5,342 bases of DNA from JAHRAH01 sp051009015 (GTDB lineage Bacteria; Pseudomonadota; Gammaproteobacteria; Tethybacterales; Persebacteraceae). The position numbers and the translations under genes were made by a program. How positions within the stretch are numbered: position 1 is the stretch's first letter; the number at the start of each line of letters is the position of its first letter. The notes beneath the pieces are model-generated. The model had not been told where the DNA came from and searched no databases. It saw only the letters and a program-made list of their open reading frames with translations. Location: NCBI GenBank assembly GCA_051009015.1, contig JBPCWZ010000150.1:1-5342 (forward strand). The letters are read 5' to 3'. Below are positions 1 to 5,330 of the stretch, in pieces.

Positions 1-576
1 GCCGCCAAAGCCGACTGGGAAATCGCCATTGAAAAAATGGCGAAAACCGTCGCCGAATCCGCTGCCCGGAGCGAGGAAGGATTGGCGGAACTTCACAAAA
101 TCATGGGCACGGAAACCACCGAGGAAGGCGAAATGCTGGAGCATGATGTCGCCGCCGCCATTGTCGGCGACATGTCAATCGGCGGTGTGGAGTTTGACGA
201 GGTCACTACCAATGCGCATGTCCACGGCAAACACGGCAATGGCGAGTTTGATTGGATAGGCATCAACGGCAAGATAATCATGGTCGGCGAAACGAAGCGG
301 ACTTTGAAGCGCGACGATGTCCGGCGCTTTGTCTTTGACCGGCTGGAGTTGTTCAGGCGCTCCCGCTATCACATTCTCGCTAAAGGCAAAGAGGTGCGCG
401 GCGTACTGATATATCAAAAGGCAAGAAAGGGCGCGGTGGAAGAGGCGCTGAAACTGAAGATGATGGTTTTCCGCGCCGAAGACGACAAAACCTTGCGCCC
501 GGTCAAAACCTTGGCTGACATCCCCAAACGCAACCAAACCAAAACCCACAAACGCCCCCGAAAAAGCGCGGCATAA
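1..576 (+). CDS. PD-(D/E)XK nuclease-like protein with N-terminal helical region, 5' truncated by window edge
   Basis: The frame is open from the first base and ends at TAA (574-576), so the true start probably lies upstream; the first in-window ATG is at 37. Residue numbers here count from that ATG. The first 45 or so residues are Glu/Ala/Lys-rich and look helical, possibly the end of a coiled coil. A compact domain follows: EFDWIGINGK with Asp72, then a hydrophobic strand and Glu85-Thr-Lys87 (ETK). This D...ExK spacing after a beta strand is the classic PD-(D/E)XK nuclease core. The later segment RGVLIYQKARKGAVEEA resembles the last strand-helix pair of that fold. The tail is basic (KRNQTKTHKRPRKSAA) and could bind nucleic acid. 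The overall plan, coiled coil then nuclease-like core, resembles uncharacterised families such as DUF3782, but I assign this from pattern only. No function is claimed. It is separated from the iron operon by 166 bases and is probably unrelated to it. Confidence 0.8.
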   Translation, partial: AAKADWEIAIEKMAKTVAESAARSEEGLAELHKIMGTETTEEGEMLEHDVAAAIVGDMSIGGVEFDEVTTNAHVHGKHGNGEFDWIGINGKIIMVGETKRTLKRDDVRRFVFDRLELFRRSRYHILAKGKEVRGVLIYQKARKGAVEEALKLKMMVFRAEDDKTLRPVKTLADIPKRNQTKTHKRPRKSAA

Positions 577-594
577 GGGCGCGGTATTATTATG

Positions 595-610
595 CGCCGC
601 TTTTGCGGCG
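595..610. other. GC-rich hairpin after the nuclease-like gene
   Basis: CGCCGC (595-600) pairs with GCGGCG (605-610) across a TTTT loop, 19 bases after the upstream stop codon. No T tract follows directly; the nearest T run is at 639-646. It is therefore not a textbook intrinsic terminator, though it could still weaken read-through or stabilise the 3' end of the upstream transcript. A second possible stem, GGCGC (578-582) with GCGCC (594-598), overlaps the first and would be mutually exclusive with it. Confidence 0.4.
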
Positions 611-614
611 ATGG

Positions 615-632
615 ATTCCCGCCTGCGCGGAT
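615..632. repeat. Decayed dRS3-like palindrome (ATTCCC-GCCTGCGC-GGAT)
   Basis: ATTCCC (615-620) followed by GCCTGCGC (621-628) and GGAT (629-632) matches the left half, the core and part of the right half of an ATTCCC-N8-GGGAAT palindrome; one G and one A of the right arm appear lost. Read in frame it gives DSRLRG, a familiar translation artefact of this repeat class. Intact relatives lie at 5160-5179 and 5283-5302. Confidence 0.55.
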
Positions 633-728
633 TTGCCTTGTTTTTTGCTAAACTAATGGAACGGCGACTCGTGCAAAGGCAAGCACAAGCCGACATAACC
701 GCCGCAAAACACCAAACAACCCAAACAA

Positions 729-735
729 AAGGAAA
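729..735 (+). promoter_or_regulatory. Ribosome binding site of fbpA
   Basis: AAGGAAA lies upstream of the ATG at 743, with the AGGA core (730-733) nine bases from the start codon. This fixes the start of fbpA at 743 rather than at the upstream in-frame ATG at 611, which sits inside the decayed repeat and has no signal peptide after it. I looked for a promoter and a Fur box between 577 and 728 and saw no convincing match to either. Confidence 0.65.
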
Positions 736-742
736 CAAAACC

Positions 743-1744
743 ATGCGATTTCTTCGGCGCAAGGCGGGAGCAAAAGCCGCTACCGCGCTTTTGTCCGTGT
801 TTTTGCTTTTGGCGGCGCCGGTTTATGCCGCCGAAGTCAATCTTTACACCGACCGGCAGGAAGTTTTTTTGCGCCCGCTTGCGCTGGCGTTTGAGGAAGA
901 AAGCGGCATTAAGGTTAATGTGCTTTTTGTCAAAAAGGGAATGTTTGAGCGCATTAAGGCGGAGGGAAACAAGTCGCCGATGGATGTTGTTATGGCATTG
1001 GATATCGGCAAGTTGCGCGATATTGCCGCCGCCGGGCTTATTGTGCAGGTCGACGATGATGTGCTTAATAAAGTACCGGATGATTATCGCGACCCTGATG
1101 GTTATTGGTTTGGCATTACCCGCCGCATTCGCGCTATTTTCGCGCCCAAAGGCAGCGGCATCAAAACTTATGAACAACTTGCCGAAAGGGATGGCATTTG
1201 TTTGCGCTCCGGCAAGCATCTTTATAATATTTCGCTTATCGCCGATATGATAGGGCGGCACGGGGCGGACAAAGCCAGACAATGGCTGCGCGGTGTCAAG
1301 GAAAATCTCGCCCGCCGCCCGCAAGGCAACGACCGCGCGCAAATCCGCGGCGTGCTTAATGGCGAGTGCAAAGTCGGCATTGCCAATAGTTATTATTATT
1401 TTCAGATGCTGCGCAAGGATAATCCCGAAGCGCCAAGATTGCTTGCCGAAGTGGAGATGATTATCCCGCAAAAGCCGAGTGTTAATGTTAGCGGCATCGC
1501 CCTCGGCAAACATGCGCCAAACCGCGATAATGCCTTGAAGTTAATGCGCTTTTTGGTCGGCGCGCGCGCGCAGAATTTGTATGCATCGGAAAACTTTGAG
1601 TTTCCGGTTAGCGATGATGCCGTATTCCCGCCCGAGTTGGAACCTTACCGCTCGCGCCTGATAGATGCCGCCGCGCCGACAGATACCGCGCTTCATCGGG
1701 TGGATGCTTCCATTATGGTGGAAAATATCGGCTTTGACCGCTAA
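743..1744 (+). CDS. fbpA: Ferric iron ABC transporter, periplasmic substrate-binding protein (FutA/FbpA type)
   Basis: A 333-residue periplasmic binding protein, normal length for the family, that would capture Fe3+ and deliver it to the FbpBC permease. The signal peptide is clear: basic n-region (R5 R6 K7), hydrophobic core around residues 14-25 and a VYA-A cleavage site after Ala29. The mature protein starts AEVNLYTDRQEV. Family signatures follow in order: GIKVNVLFVKKG, an ERIKAEGNKSPMDVV stretch, DPDGYWFGITRR, the HLYNISLIADM block with Tyr161, ARRPQGNDRAQIRGV, the SYYYF cluster with Tyr217-219, VNVSGIALGKHAPN and QNLYASENFEFPVS. Tyr161 and two of Tyr217-219 correspond to the tyrosines that bind iron in FutA/FbpA proteins. 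In the first loop the sequence is RQE, where some relatives have RHY, so ligand use there may differ. The good RBS and a leader of 166 bases suggest this is the first gene of the operon. Close alternatives within the family, such as other trivalent metals, cannot be excluded. Confidence 0.95.
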   Translation: MRFLRRKAGAKAATALLSVFLLLAAPVYAAEVNLYTDRQEVFLRPLALAFEEESGIKVNVLFVKKGMFERIKAEGNKSPMDVVMALDIGKLRDIAAAGLIVQVDDDVLNKVPDDYRDPDGYWFGITRRIRAIFAPKGSGIKTYEQLAERDGICLRSGKHLYNISLIADMIGRHGADKARQWLRGVKENLARRPQGNDRAQIRGVLNGECKVGIANSYYYFQMLRKDNPEAPRLLAEVEMIIPQKPSVNVSGIALGKHAPNRDNALKLMRFLVGARAQNLYASENFEFPVSDDAVFPPELEPYRSRLIDAAAPTDTALHRVDASIMVENIGFDR

Positions 1745-3350
1745 TACCGCCGCCATTCCTTCCTCTGCCGCCCCGCGCGCTTTTGCTTTGCGGGCGGCTG
1801 CGTGGTTTGTTGTCGCCGTCATTGCCGCGCCGATTGTTGCGGTGTTTGCCGCGGCGGTTGTGCCGGGTTTGGTCGGCGAGCATTTTGCCAGCGATGCGGC
1901 AAGCCGGCAAGGCGGATTGTCGGCGGCGGCGCTTTGGCATTATGCATCGGAGACGCTGCTATACGCGGGCGGCACAACTTTGCTTGCCATCATTATCGCC
2001 TTGCCCGCCGCATGGCTGACGGTCATGCGTTCTTTTCCGGGCGCGAAGTTGTTGTCGTGGGCGTTGTTTTTGCCTTTTGCCCTGCCGCCGTATTTGAGCG
2101 GTTATGTTTATGCCGATTTTTTTGACAAGATGGCGGTCAATGTCCGCGGAATGCCGATGGCGATATTGATAACGGCGCTGGCGTTGTATCCGTATATTTA
2201 TCTTTTTGCCCGCACCGCAATGCGCCAGCAACCTTGTCATATCCAAAGCGCGGCGCGCCTGATGGGGCATTCGCAGTGGTCGGTTTTTTGGCGCATTTCC
2301 GTGCCTTTGGCGCGTCCGGCGATGGCGGTCGGCGCGGCGTTGGTGTTGATGGAATCGCTGAATGATATTGCAGTCGCCGAGCATTACGGCATTAATCCCT
2401 TTGGCGCTGCGGTTTATGATTTGTGGCTCAATCGCGGCGATTTGCGGTCATCGTGCCGTTTGGCGGTATTGACGATGCTGGTTGTCTCCTGTTTGGTAGT
2501 GTTGGAGCGGCGCGGTTATGCGATGCAAAAGCGGCATTTGCGCCATTGCGACCGCTGTTTTGAATGCGAGCGGACGCCGCCGCTGGGCGGCTTGTGGCGC
2601 ATTGTCGTCCCTTTGTTGTTGTGCGCGCCGCTGTTTGCCGGTTTTGTTTTTCCGCTTATGCGGCTGGTGCAATTGTCGGCGGCGGCGCCGGTGGCATTGT
2701 GGCATTCGGCATTTGCCGACGGCGCTTTTGGCAGCGTTGTGTTGTCGCTGCTTTTGATAGTTGTTTTGTTGTGCGCGGCGGCGGTGTTTGTCTGGGACAA
2801 GCGCGTCAATGGCGCAAGCGGCGTTTTTGCGCTGTTTGCCAAACTCGCGCAATCCGGTTATGCCTTGCCCGGTGCTATATTGGCGCAGGGGTTTTTTGTT
2901 TTGGCTGCCGTGTTTTCGGGTGCGGGCGTTGTCGCTTACGGCGGCTTGTTTTTGCTGGTTGCCGCTTGTGCTGCGCGGTTTTTTCTTATTCCATCCGGCG
3001 CGCTGGAAGCGGGGCTGGACAAAATATCGCCGCAGTTGGATGCCGCCGCCCGGCTGATGCCGCCTTCGCGCACGCCTTTGTTTGTGCGCTTGCATCTGCC
3101 GCTTTTGCGTCCGGCGGCGGCGATGGCGGCGGTTGTGCTGCTGCTGGAAAGTTTTAAGGAGTTGCCGATGACCCTGATACTGCGCCCGTTCGGTTTTGAC
3201 ACTTTGGCGACAGTTGTCTATCAATACGCATCGGACGAAGCGATGGTGTATGCCGCGCCCGCCGCGGTTTTGATGACTCTTGCCGGCAGCGCGCTGGTTA
3301 GCGCGATTTTTCTGATGGAAGGGCGCGATATGCGCCAAAGGGCGCGATAG
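1734..3350 (+). CDS. fbpB: Ferric iron ABC transporter, fused two-domain permease (FbpB type)
   Basis: An inner-membrane permease with two consecutive MetI-like transport domains, as in FbpB, giving about 12 membrane segments. I chose the TTG at 1734 (538 residues) because GGTGGA at 1717-1722 is reasonably spaced before it and the overlap with fbpA is only 11 bases; ATG codons at 1704 and 1665 are in frame but overlap more and have poor sites. The first segment is WFVVAVIAAPIVAVF. Each half ends in an EAA loop that docks on the ATPase: residues 172-195 (SAARLMGHSQ...ISVPLARP) and 437-460 (AAARLMPPSR...LHLPLLRP). The usual loop Gly is present in the first (Gly178) but is Pro443 in the second. 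The cytoplasmic linker between the halves carries His268, His271, Cys272, Cys275 and Cys278, an unusual cluster. Placement between binding protein and ATPase supports the role. Product confidence is high; the exact start is uncertain. Confidence 0.93.
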   Translation: MTANTAAIPSSAAPRAFALRAAAWFVVAVIAAPIVAVFAAAVVPGLVGEHFASDAASRQGGLSAAALWHYASETLLYAGGTTLLAIIIALPAAWLTVMRSFPGAKLLSWALFLPFALPPYLSGYVYADFFDKMAVNVRGMPMAILITALALYPYIYLFARTAMRQQPCHIQSAARLMGHSQWSVFWRISVPLARPAMAVGAALVLMESLNDIAVAEHYGINPFGAAVYDLWLNRGDLRSSCRLAVLTMLVVSCLVVLERRGYAMQKRHLRHCDRCFECERTPPLGGLWRIVVPLLLCAPLFAGFVFPLMRLVQLSAAAPVALWHSAFADGAFGSVVLSLLLIVVLLCAAAVFVWDKRVNGASGVFALFAKLAQSGYALPGAILAQGFFVLAAVFSGAGVVAYGGLFLLVAACAARFFLIPSGALEAGLDKISPQLDAAARLMPPSRTPLFVRLHLPLLRPAAAMAAVVLLLESFKELPMTLILRPFGFDTLATVVYQYASDEAMVYAAPAAVLMTLAGSALVSAIFLMEGRDMRQRAR

Positions 3351-3360
3351 AATCCGCATT

Positions 3361-4443
3361 ATGCCGGGCTTGGAAATAAAGGGATTGACGCACCGCTACG
3401 GCAAAGTCGCGGCGCTTAATCACTTGTCGCTGGCTTTGGACGATGGCGATATCGGCTGTTTGCTGGGACCATCGGGTTCCGGCAAAACCACGGTGCTGGC
3501 ATGCGTAGCAGGTTTGGAAAAACCTTCGGCGGGGAGCATTCTCATCGGCGGCGAAGACAAAACCCGCCTGCCGCCCGAAAAGCGCGGAGTCGGAATGGTC
3601 TTTCAGGATTTTGCCCTGTTTCCGCATCTTACCGTGCGCCAGAATATTCTATTCGGCGGCGCAAAAGCAAACGGCGCAAAGCCAAACGGCGGCGCGGGAA
3701 AGATGGCGACCGAAGCATTGGAATCATTGTGCGGGATATCGGCTGTTGCCAATTCCTATCCGCACGAGTTATCCGGCGGCGAAGCGCAGCGGGCGGCTTT
3801 GGCGCGGGCATTGGCGAATGCGCCGAAGTTGTTGTTGCTGGACGAGCCGTTTTCGCGTTTGGATGCCGCCTTGCGCGAGCATCTGATGCGCGAAGTGCGC
3901 GCCATTGTCAAAGAAAGCGGCATTACCACTTTGATGGTAACGCACAACCAGCACGAGGCATTTGCCATTGCCGATGTCGGCGGCGTGATTAATCACGGCG
4001 CGATTTGCCAGTGGGATGATATCTATAACTTGTATCACCGCCCGCAGTGTGCTTTTGTCGCCGGGTTTGTCGGCGATGGCGCGCTCATCAAAGGCAAACT
4101 GACGGCGGACGGCGGCGCGCAAACACAACTGGGTTTGTTGCGCGGCGAAAACAAACCGCTCGCCGCCGGAGGTTTGGCAAAGCCCGGCGATGCCGTCAAA
4201 ATACTGCTGCGCCCCGATGATATTGCCGCCGTGACGGATGGCGGCGTTATGGCGGTTGTTTGCGAGCGGGCTTTTCGCGGACCTACGACTTTGTATAAGT
4301 TGCGCATTGGCGCGGATGGCGATGGCGTGGAAACCGTGCTGTCGGAAATGCCATCACACTGCAATTTTGCCATCGGCGAAGGCGTGCGCATTACGGCAAA
4401 ACCGCGCCATCTGGTGGTATTCCCGGCACTCGGCGATGCTTGA
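3361..4443 (+). CDS. fbpC: Ferric iron ABC transporter, ATP-binding protein (FbpC type)
   Basis: A 360-residue cytoplasmic ATPase that would drive Fe3+ import through FbpB. Nucleotide-binding motifs are all present: A-loop Tyr13, Walker A GPSGSGKT (36-43), Q-loop Gln82 in MVFQDFALFPH, signature LSGGEAQR (137-144, Glu in place of the common Gln), Walker B LLLLDE (157-162), D-loop SRLD (165-168) and the switch His195 in VTHNQHEA. After about residue 230 there is a C-terminal TOBE-like region (GDAVKILLRPDDI, then CERAFRGPTTLYKLRI), typical of FbpC/PotA/MalK-type subunits. Between Q-loop and signature lies a Gly/Ala/Lys/Asn stretch (AKANGAKPNGGAGK) made by a short tandem duplication. The ATG is 10 bases after the fbpB stop and has no strong Shine-Dalgarno sequence, so translation probably depends on coupling to fbpB. 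Substrate assignment rests on the neighbouring fbpA; the ATPase alone would only be called a CUT1/iron/spermidine-type subunit. Confidence 0.95.
   Translation: MPGLEIKGLTHRYGKVAALNHLSLALDDGDIGCLLGPSGSGKTTVLACVAGLEKPSAGSILIGGEDKTRLPPEKRGVGMVFQDFALFPHLTVRQNILFGGAKANGAKPNGGAGKMATEALESLCGISAVANSYPHELSGGEAQRAALARALANAPKLLLLDEPFSRLDAALREHLMREVRAIVKESGITTLMVTHNQHEAFAIADVGGVINHGAICQWDDIYNLYHRPQCAFVAGFVGDGALIKGKLTADGGAQTQLGLLRGENKPLAAGGLAKPGDAVKILLRPDDIAAVTDGGVMAVVCERAFRGPTTLYKLRIGADGDGVETVLSEMPSHCNFAIGEGVRITAKPRHLVVFPALGDA
3661..3690 (+). repeat. Imperfect 2 x 15-bp tandem repeat inside fbpC
   Basis: GCAAAAGCAAACGGC (3661-3675) is followed directly by GCAAAGCCAAACGGC (3676-3690), two mismatches in 15 bases. 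The copies encode AKANG and AKPNG in frame, in the loop between the Q-loop region and the helical subdomain before the signature motif. The stretch is more A-rich than its surroundings. Confidence 0.75.
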
Positions 4444-5107
4444 GTTTTTTTCGCCGGAGTGGTGGGCGGCATTGGGCGTGATTATCGCCGTGGATTTGTT
4501 GCTGGCGGGCGATAATGCCGTTGTCATAGCGCTGGCGGCGCGCAACTTGCCGCCGAAGTTGCAAAAGCGGGCGATAATCGCCGGGACTTTCGGCGCGATA
4601 TTGGTGCGCATTATTCTGGTGTTGTTTGTCTTTGAGTTGCTGAAACTGACGGGGCTGAGAGTTATTGGCGGTGTGTTGCTTTTTTATGTCGCATGGCGGC
4701 TGGCGGCGGCGGATGATGACGGCGACCGCAAAGACCAAAAACCGGCGGCGCAAAACTTCTGGCAGGCAATGCGCACTATCATCATCGCCGATACTGTGAT
4801 GGGTTTGGATAATATTCTGGCGATAGCGGGGGCAGCGGACGGCGATTTGACTTTGGTGATTATCGGTTTTGCGCTGAGCGTGCCGATAATGATAGGCGGC
4901 AGCGTCATCATCCTGCGCCTGATGACAAAAGCCCCGTGGCTGATAACAGCGGGCGCGGCTTTGCTCGCCGGCATCGGTTCAAGAATGATACTGGACGACA
5001 ACTTGCTCAGCGGCTTTGTCGCCGAAGTGTGGCAATGGCCCGTTATTTTGGCGGCGGCTGCGATTTTCACCGCCGCAATACTTTTCTTTAATAACAAAAA
5101 GGTTTAA
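4436..5107 (+). CDS. TerC/YjbE-family integral membrane protein, probable metal (Mn2+) exporter
   Basis: A 223-residue polytopic inner-membrane protein with about seven hydrophobic segments, the usual size of the YjbE branch of the TerC family. Two related acidic motifs show the internal duplication of the family: VDLLLAGDNAVVIALAARNLP (Asp20, Asp26, Asn27) and IADTVMGLDNILAIAGAADG (Asp119, Asp125, Asn126). These membrane Asp/Asn residues are the likely metal ligands. A charged cytoplasmic loop (ADDDGDRKDQKPAAQ, about residues 92-106) separates the halves. Family members are linked to Mn2+ efflux or to loading of exported metalloproteins, often under a manganese riboswitch (yybP-ykoY); none is visible here. 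Instead the ATG lies inside the end of fbpC (ATGCTTGA, 8-base overlap), implying translational coupling. I rejected longer in-frame starts such as 4238 because they lie deep in fbpC. The family call is strong; the transported metal is inference. Confidence 0.9.
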   Translation: MLEFFSPEWWAALGVIIAVDLLLAGDNAVVIALAARNLPPKLQKRAIIAGTFGAILVRIILVLFVFELLKLTGLRVIGGVLLFYVAWRLAAADDDGDRKDQKPAAQNFWQAMRTIIIADTVMGLDNILAIAGAADGDLTLVIIGFALSVPIMIGGSVIILRLMTKAPWLITAGAALLAGIGSRMILDDNLLSGFVAEVWQWPVILAAAAIFTAAILFFNNKKV

Positions 5108-5123
5108 CATTTTCCGCGCCCCC

Positions 5124-5165
5124 CGTCATTCCCCCCTCGTCATTCCCTCCGCCCTCGTCATTCCC
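5124..5165 (+). repeat. Three direct copies of CGTCATTCCC
   Basis: CGTCATTCCC occurs at 5124-5133, 5138-5147 and 5156-5165, separated by C-rich spacers of 4 and 8 bases. The third copy is the left edge of a complete dRS3-like palindrome; the first two look like stubs of the same repeat, consistent with repeated insertion, slippage or decay at one site. Confidence 0.75.
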
Positions 5166-5184
5166 GCGAAAGCGGGAATCCAAC

Positions 5185-5207
5185 ACATTGACGCGAAGCG
5201 TCAATGT
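5185..5207. repeat. Perfect 10-bp hairpin with GAA loop
   Basis: ACATTGACGC (5185-5194) pairs completely with GCGTCAATGT (5198-5207) across a three-base GAA loop. It begins directly after the left 30-bp arm. The centre reads GCGAAGC, a sequence known to form an exceptionally stable single-stranded DNA mini-hairpin. The following bases are C-rich, not T-rich, so it is not a standard terminator for the + strand operon. Confidence 0.75.
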
Positions 5208-5257
5208 CCCCCCGCCCGGACAAGCATAAACAACCGCCAAAGACAACCTCGCAAAGT

Positions 5258-5274
5258 GCCGCCGCAATGGCGGC
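5258..5274. repeat. GC-only hairpin inside the intergenic element
   Basis: GCCGCC (5258-5263) pairs with GGCGGC (5269-5274) across a GCAAT loop. It sits just before the right 30-bp arm, so the element contains internal hairpins near both ends. Confidence 0.5.
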
Positions 5275-5314
5275 GGCGTTGGATTCCCGCTTTCGCGGGA
5301 ATGACGAAGTATCG

Positions 5315-5330
5315 GCAAAAGCGGGAATCT
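5315..5330. repeat. Half copy of the dRS3-like palindrome
   Basis: GCAAAAGCGGGAATCT resembles the right half of the intact copy at 5166-5181 (GCGAAAGCGGGAATCC) with two mismatches, and lacks the left ATTCCC arm. It extends the repeat cluster toward the window edge, where more copies may follow. Confidence 0.5.

Larger units (their letters stand above)
743..5107 (+). other. Four-gene transcription unit fbpA-fbpB-fbpC-TerC/YjbE
   Basis: All four genes lie on the + strand with junctions of about -11, +10 and -8 bases, leaving no room for internal promoters or terminators. Only the first gene has a clear ribosome binding site; downstream genes likely rely on translational coupling. A 235-base repeat-rich region follows with no T-tailed terminator that I can see. 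Iron control by Fur would be expected for such an operon, but no convincing Fur box is visible before fbpA. Confidence 0.8.
5155..5307. repeat. 153-bp dRS3-bounded intergenic element with perfect 30-bp inverted ends
   Basis: Bases 5155-5184 are the exact reverse complement of 5278-5307. Each arm contains a complete 20-bp palindrome of the form ATTCCC-N8-GGGAAT: ATTCCCGCGAAAGCGGGAAT at 5160-5179 and its inverse at 5283-5302. The 93-base interior has no credible gene but holds two further hairpins. The plan, a short unique unit bounded by inverted dRS3 copies, matches the neisserial intergenic mosaic elements in outline; similar palindromes occur in many other proteobacteria, so this does not identify the genus. 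No clear target-site duplication flanks it. Confidence 0.8.

Noticed and set aside
611..742. Extended start for fbpA at 611
   Set aside because: The added residues begin inside the decayed repeat (DSRLRG artefact) and would bury the signal peptide; the ATG at 743 has a good ribosome binding site.
577..742. Fur box or sigma70 promoter upstream of fbpA
   Set aside because: TATTAT at 585-590 and TTGCCT at 633-638 occur, but no partner hexamer lies at a suitable spacing, and no 19-base match to the Fur consensus was apparent.
653..1513. Long minus-strand open frame (286 codons) opposite fbpA
   Set aside because: No recognisable domain, and the + strand carries an unambiguous FbpA with conserved motifs through the same bases.
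2448..3359. Long minus-strand open frame (303 codons) opposite fbpB
   Set aside because: It is Arg/Gln/His-rich with no hydrophobic or catalytic pattern, as expected from the complement of a G+T-rich membrane protein gene.
4238..4435. Longer N-terminus for the TerC/YjbE gene
   Set aside because: The extra 66 residues overlap the TOBE-like end of fbpC in another frame and do not resemble the family, whose proteins start just before the first acidic motif as from ATG 4436.
5160..5207. Intrinsic terminator of the operon
   Set aside because: Strong stems are present but none is followed by a T tract on either strand close enough to be a standard terminator; bases after the stems are C-rich or mixed.
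5088..5318. Minus-strand reading frame of 76 codons across the intergenic repeats
   Set aside because: Its protein is composed of HSRESGNP and DSRFRGND segments, the familiar translation of dRS3-like repeats, with no domain and no ribosome binding site I could support.
5124..5330. CRISPR array
   Set aside because: The repeats are palindromic, of unequal spacing and partly inverted; there are no regular unique spacers and no cas genes.
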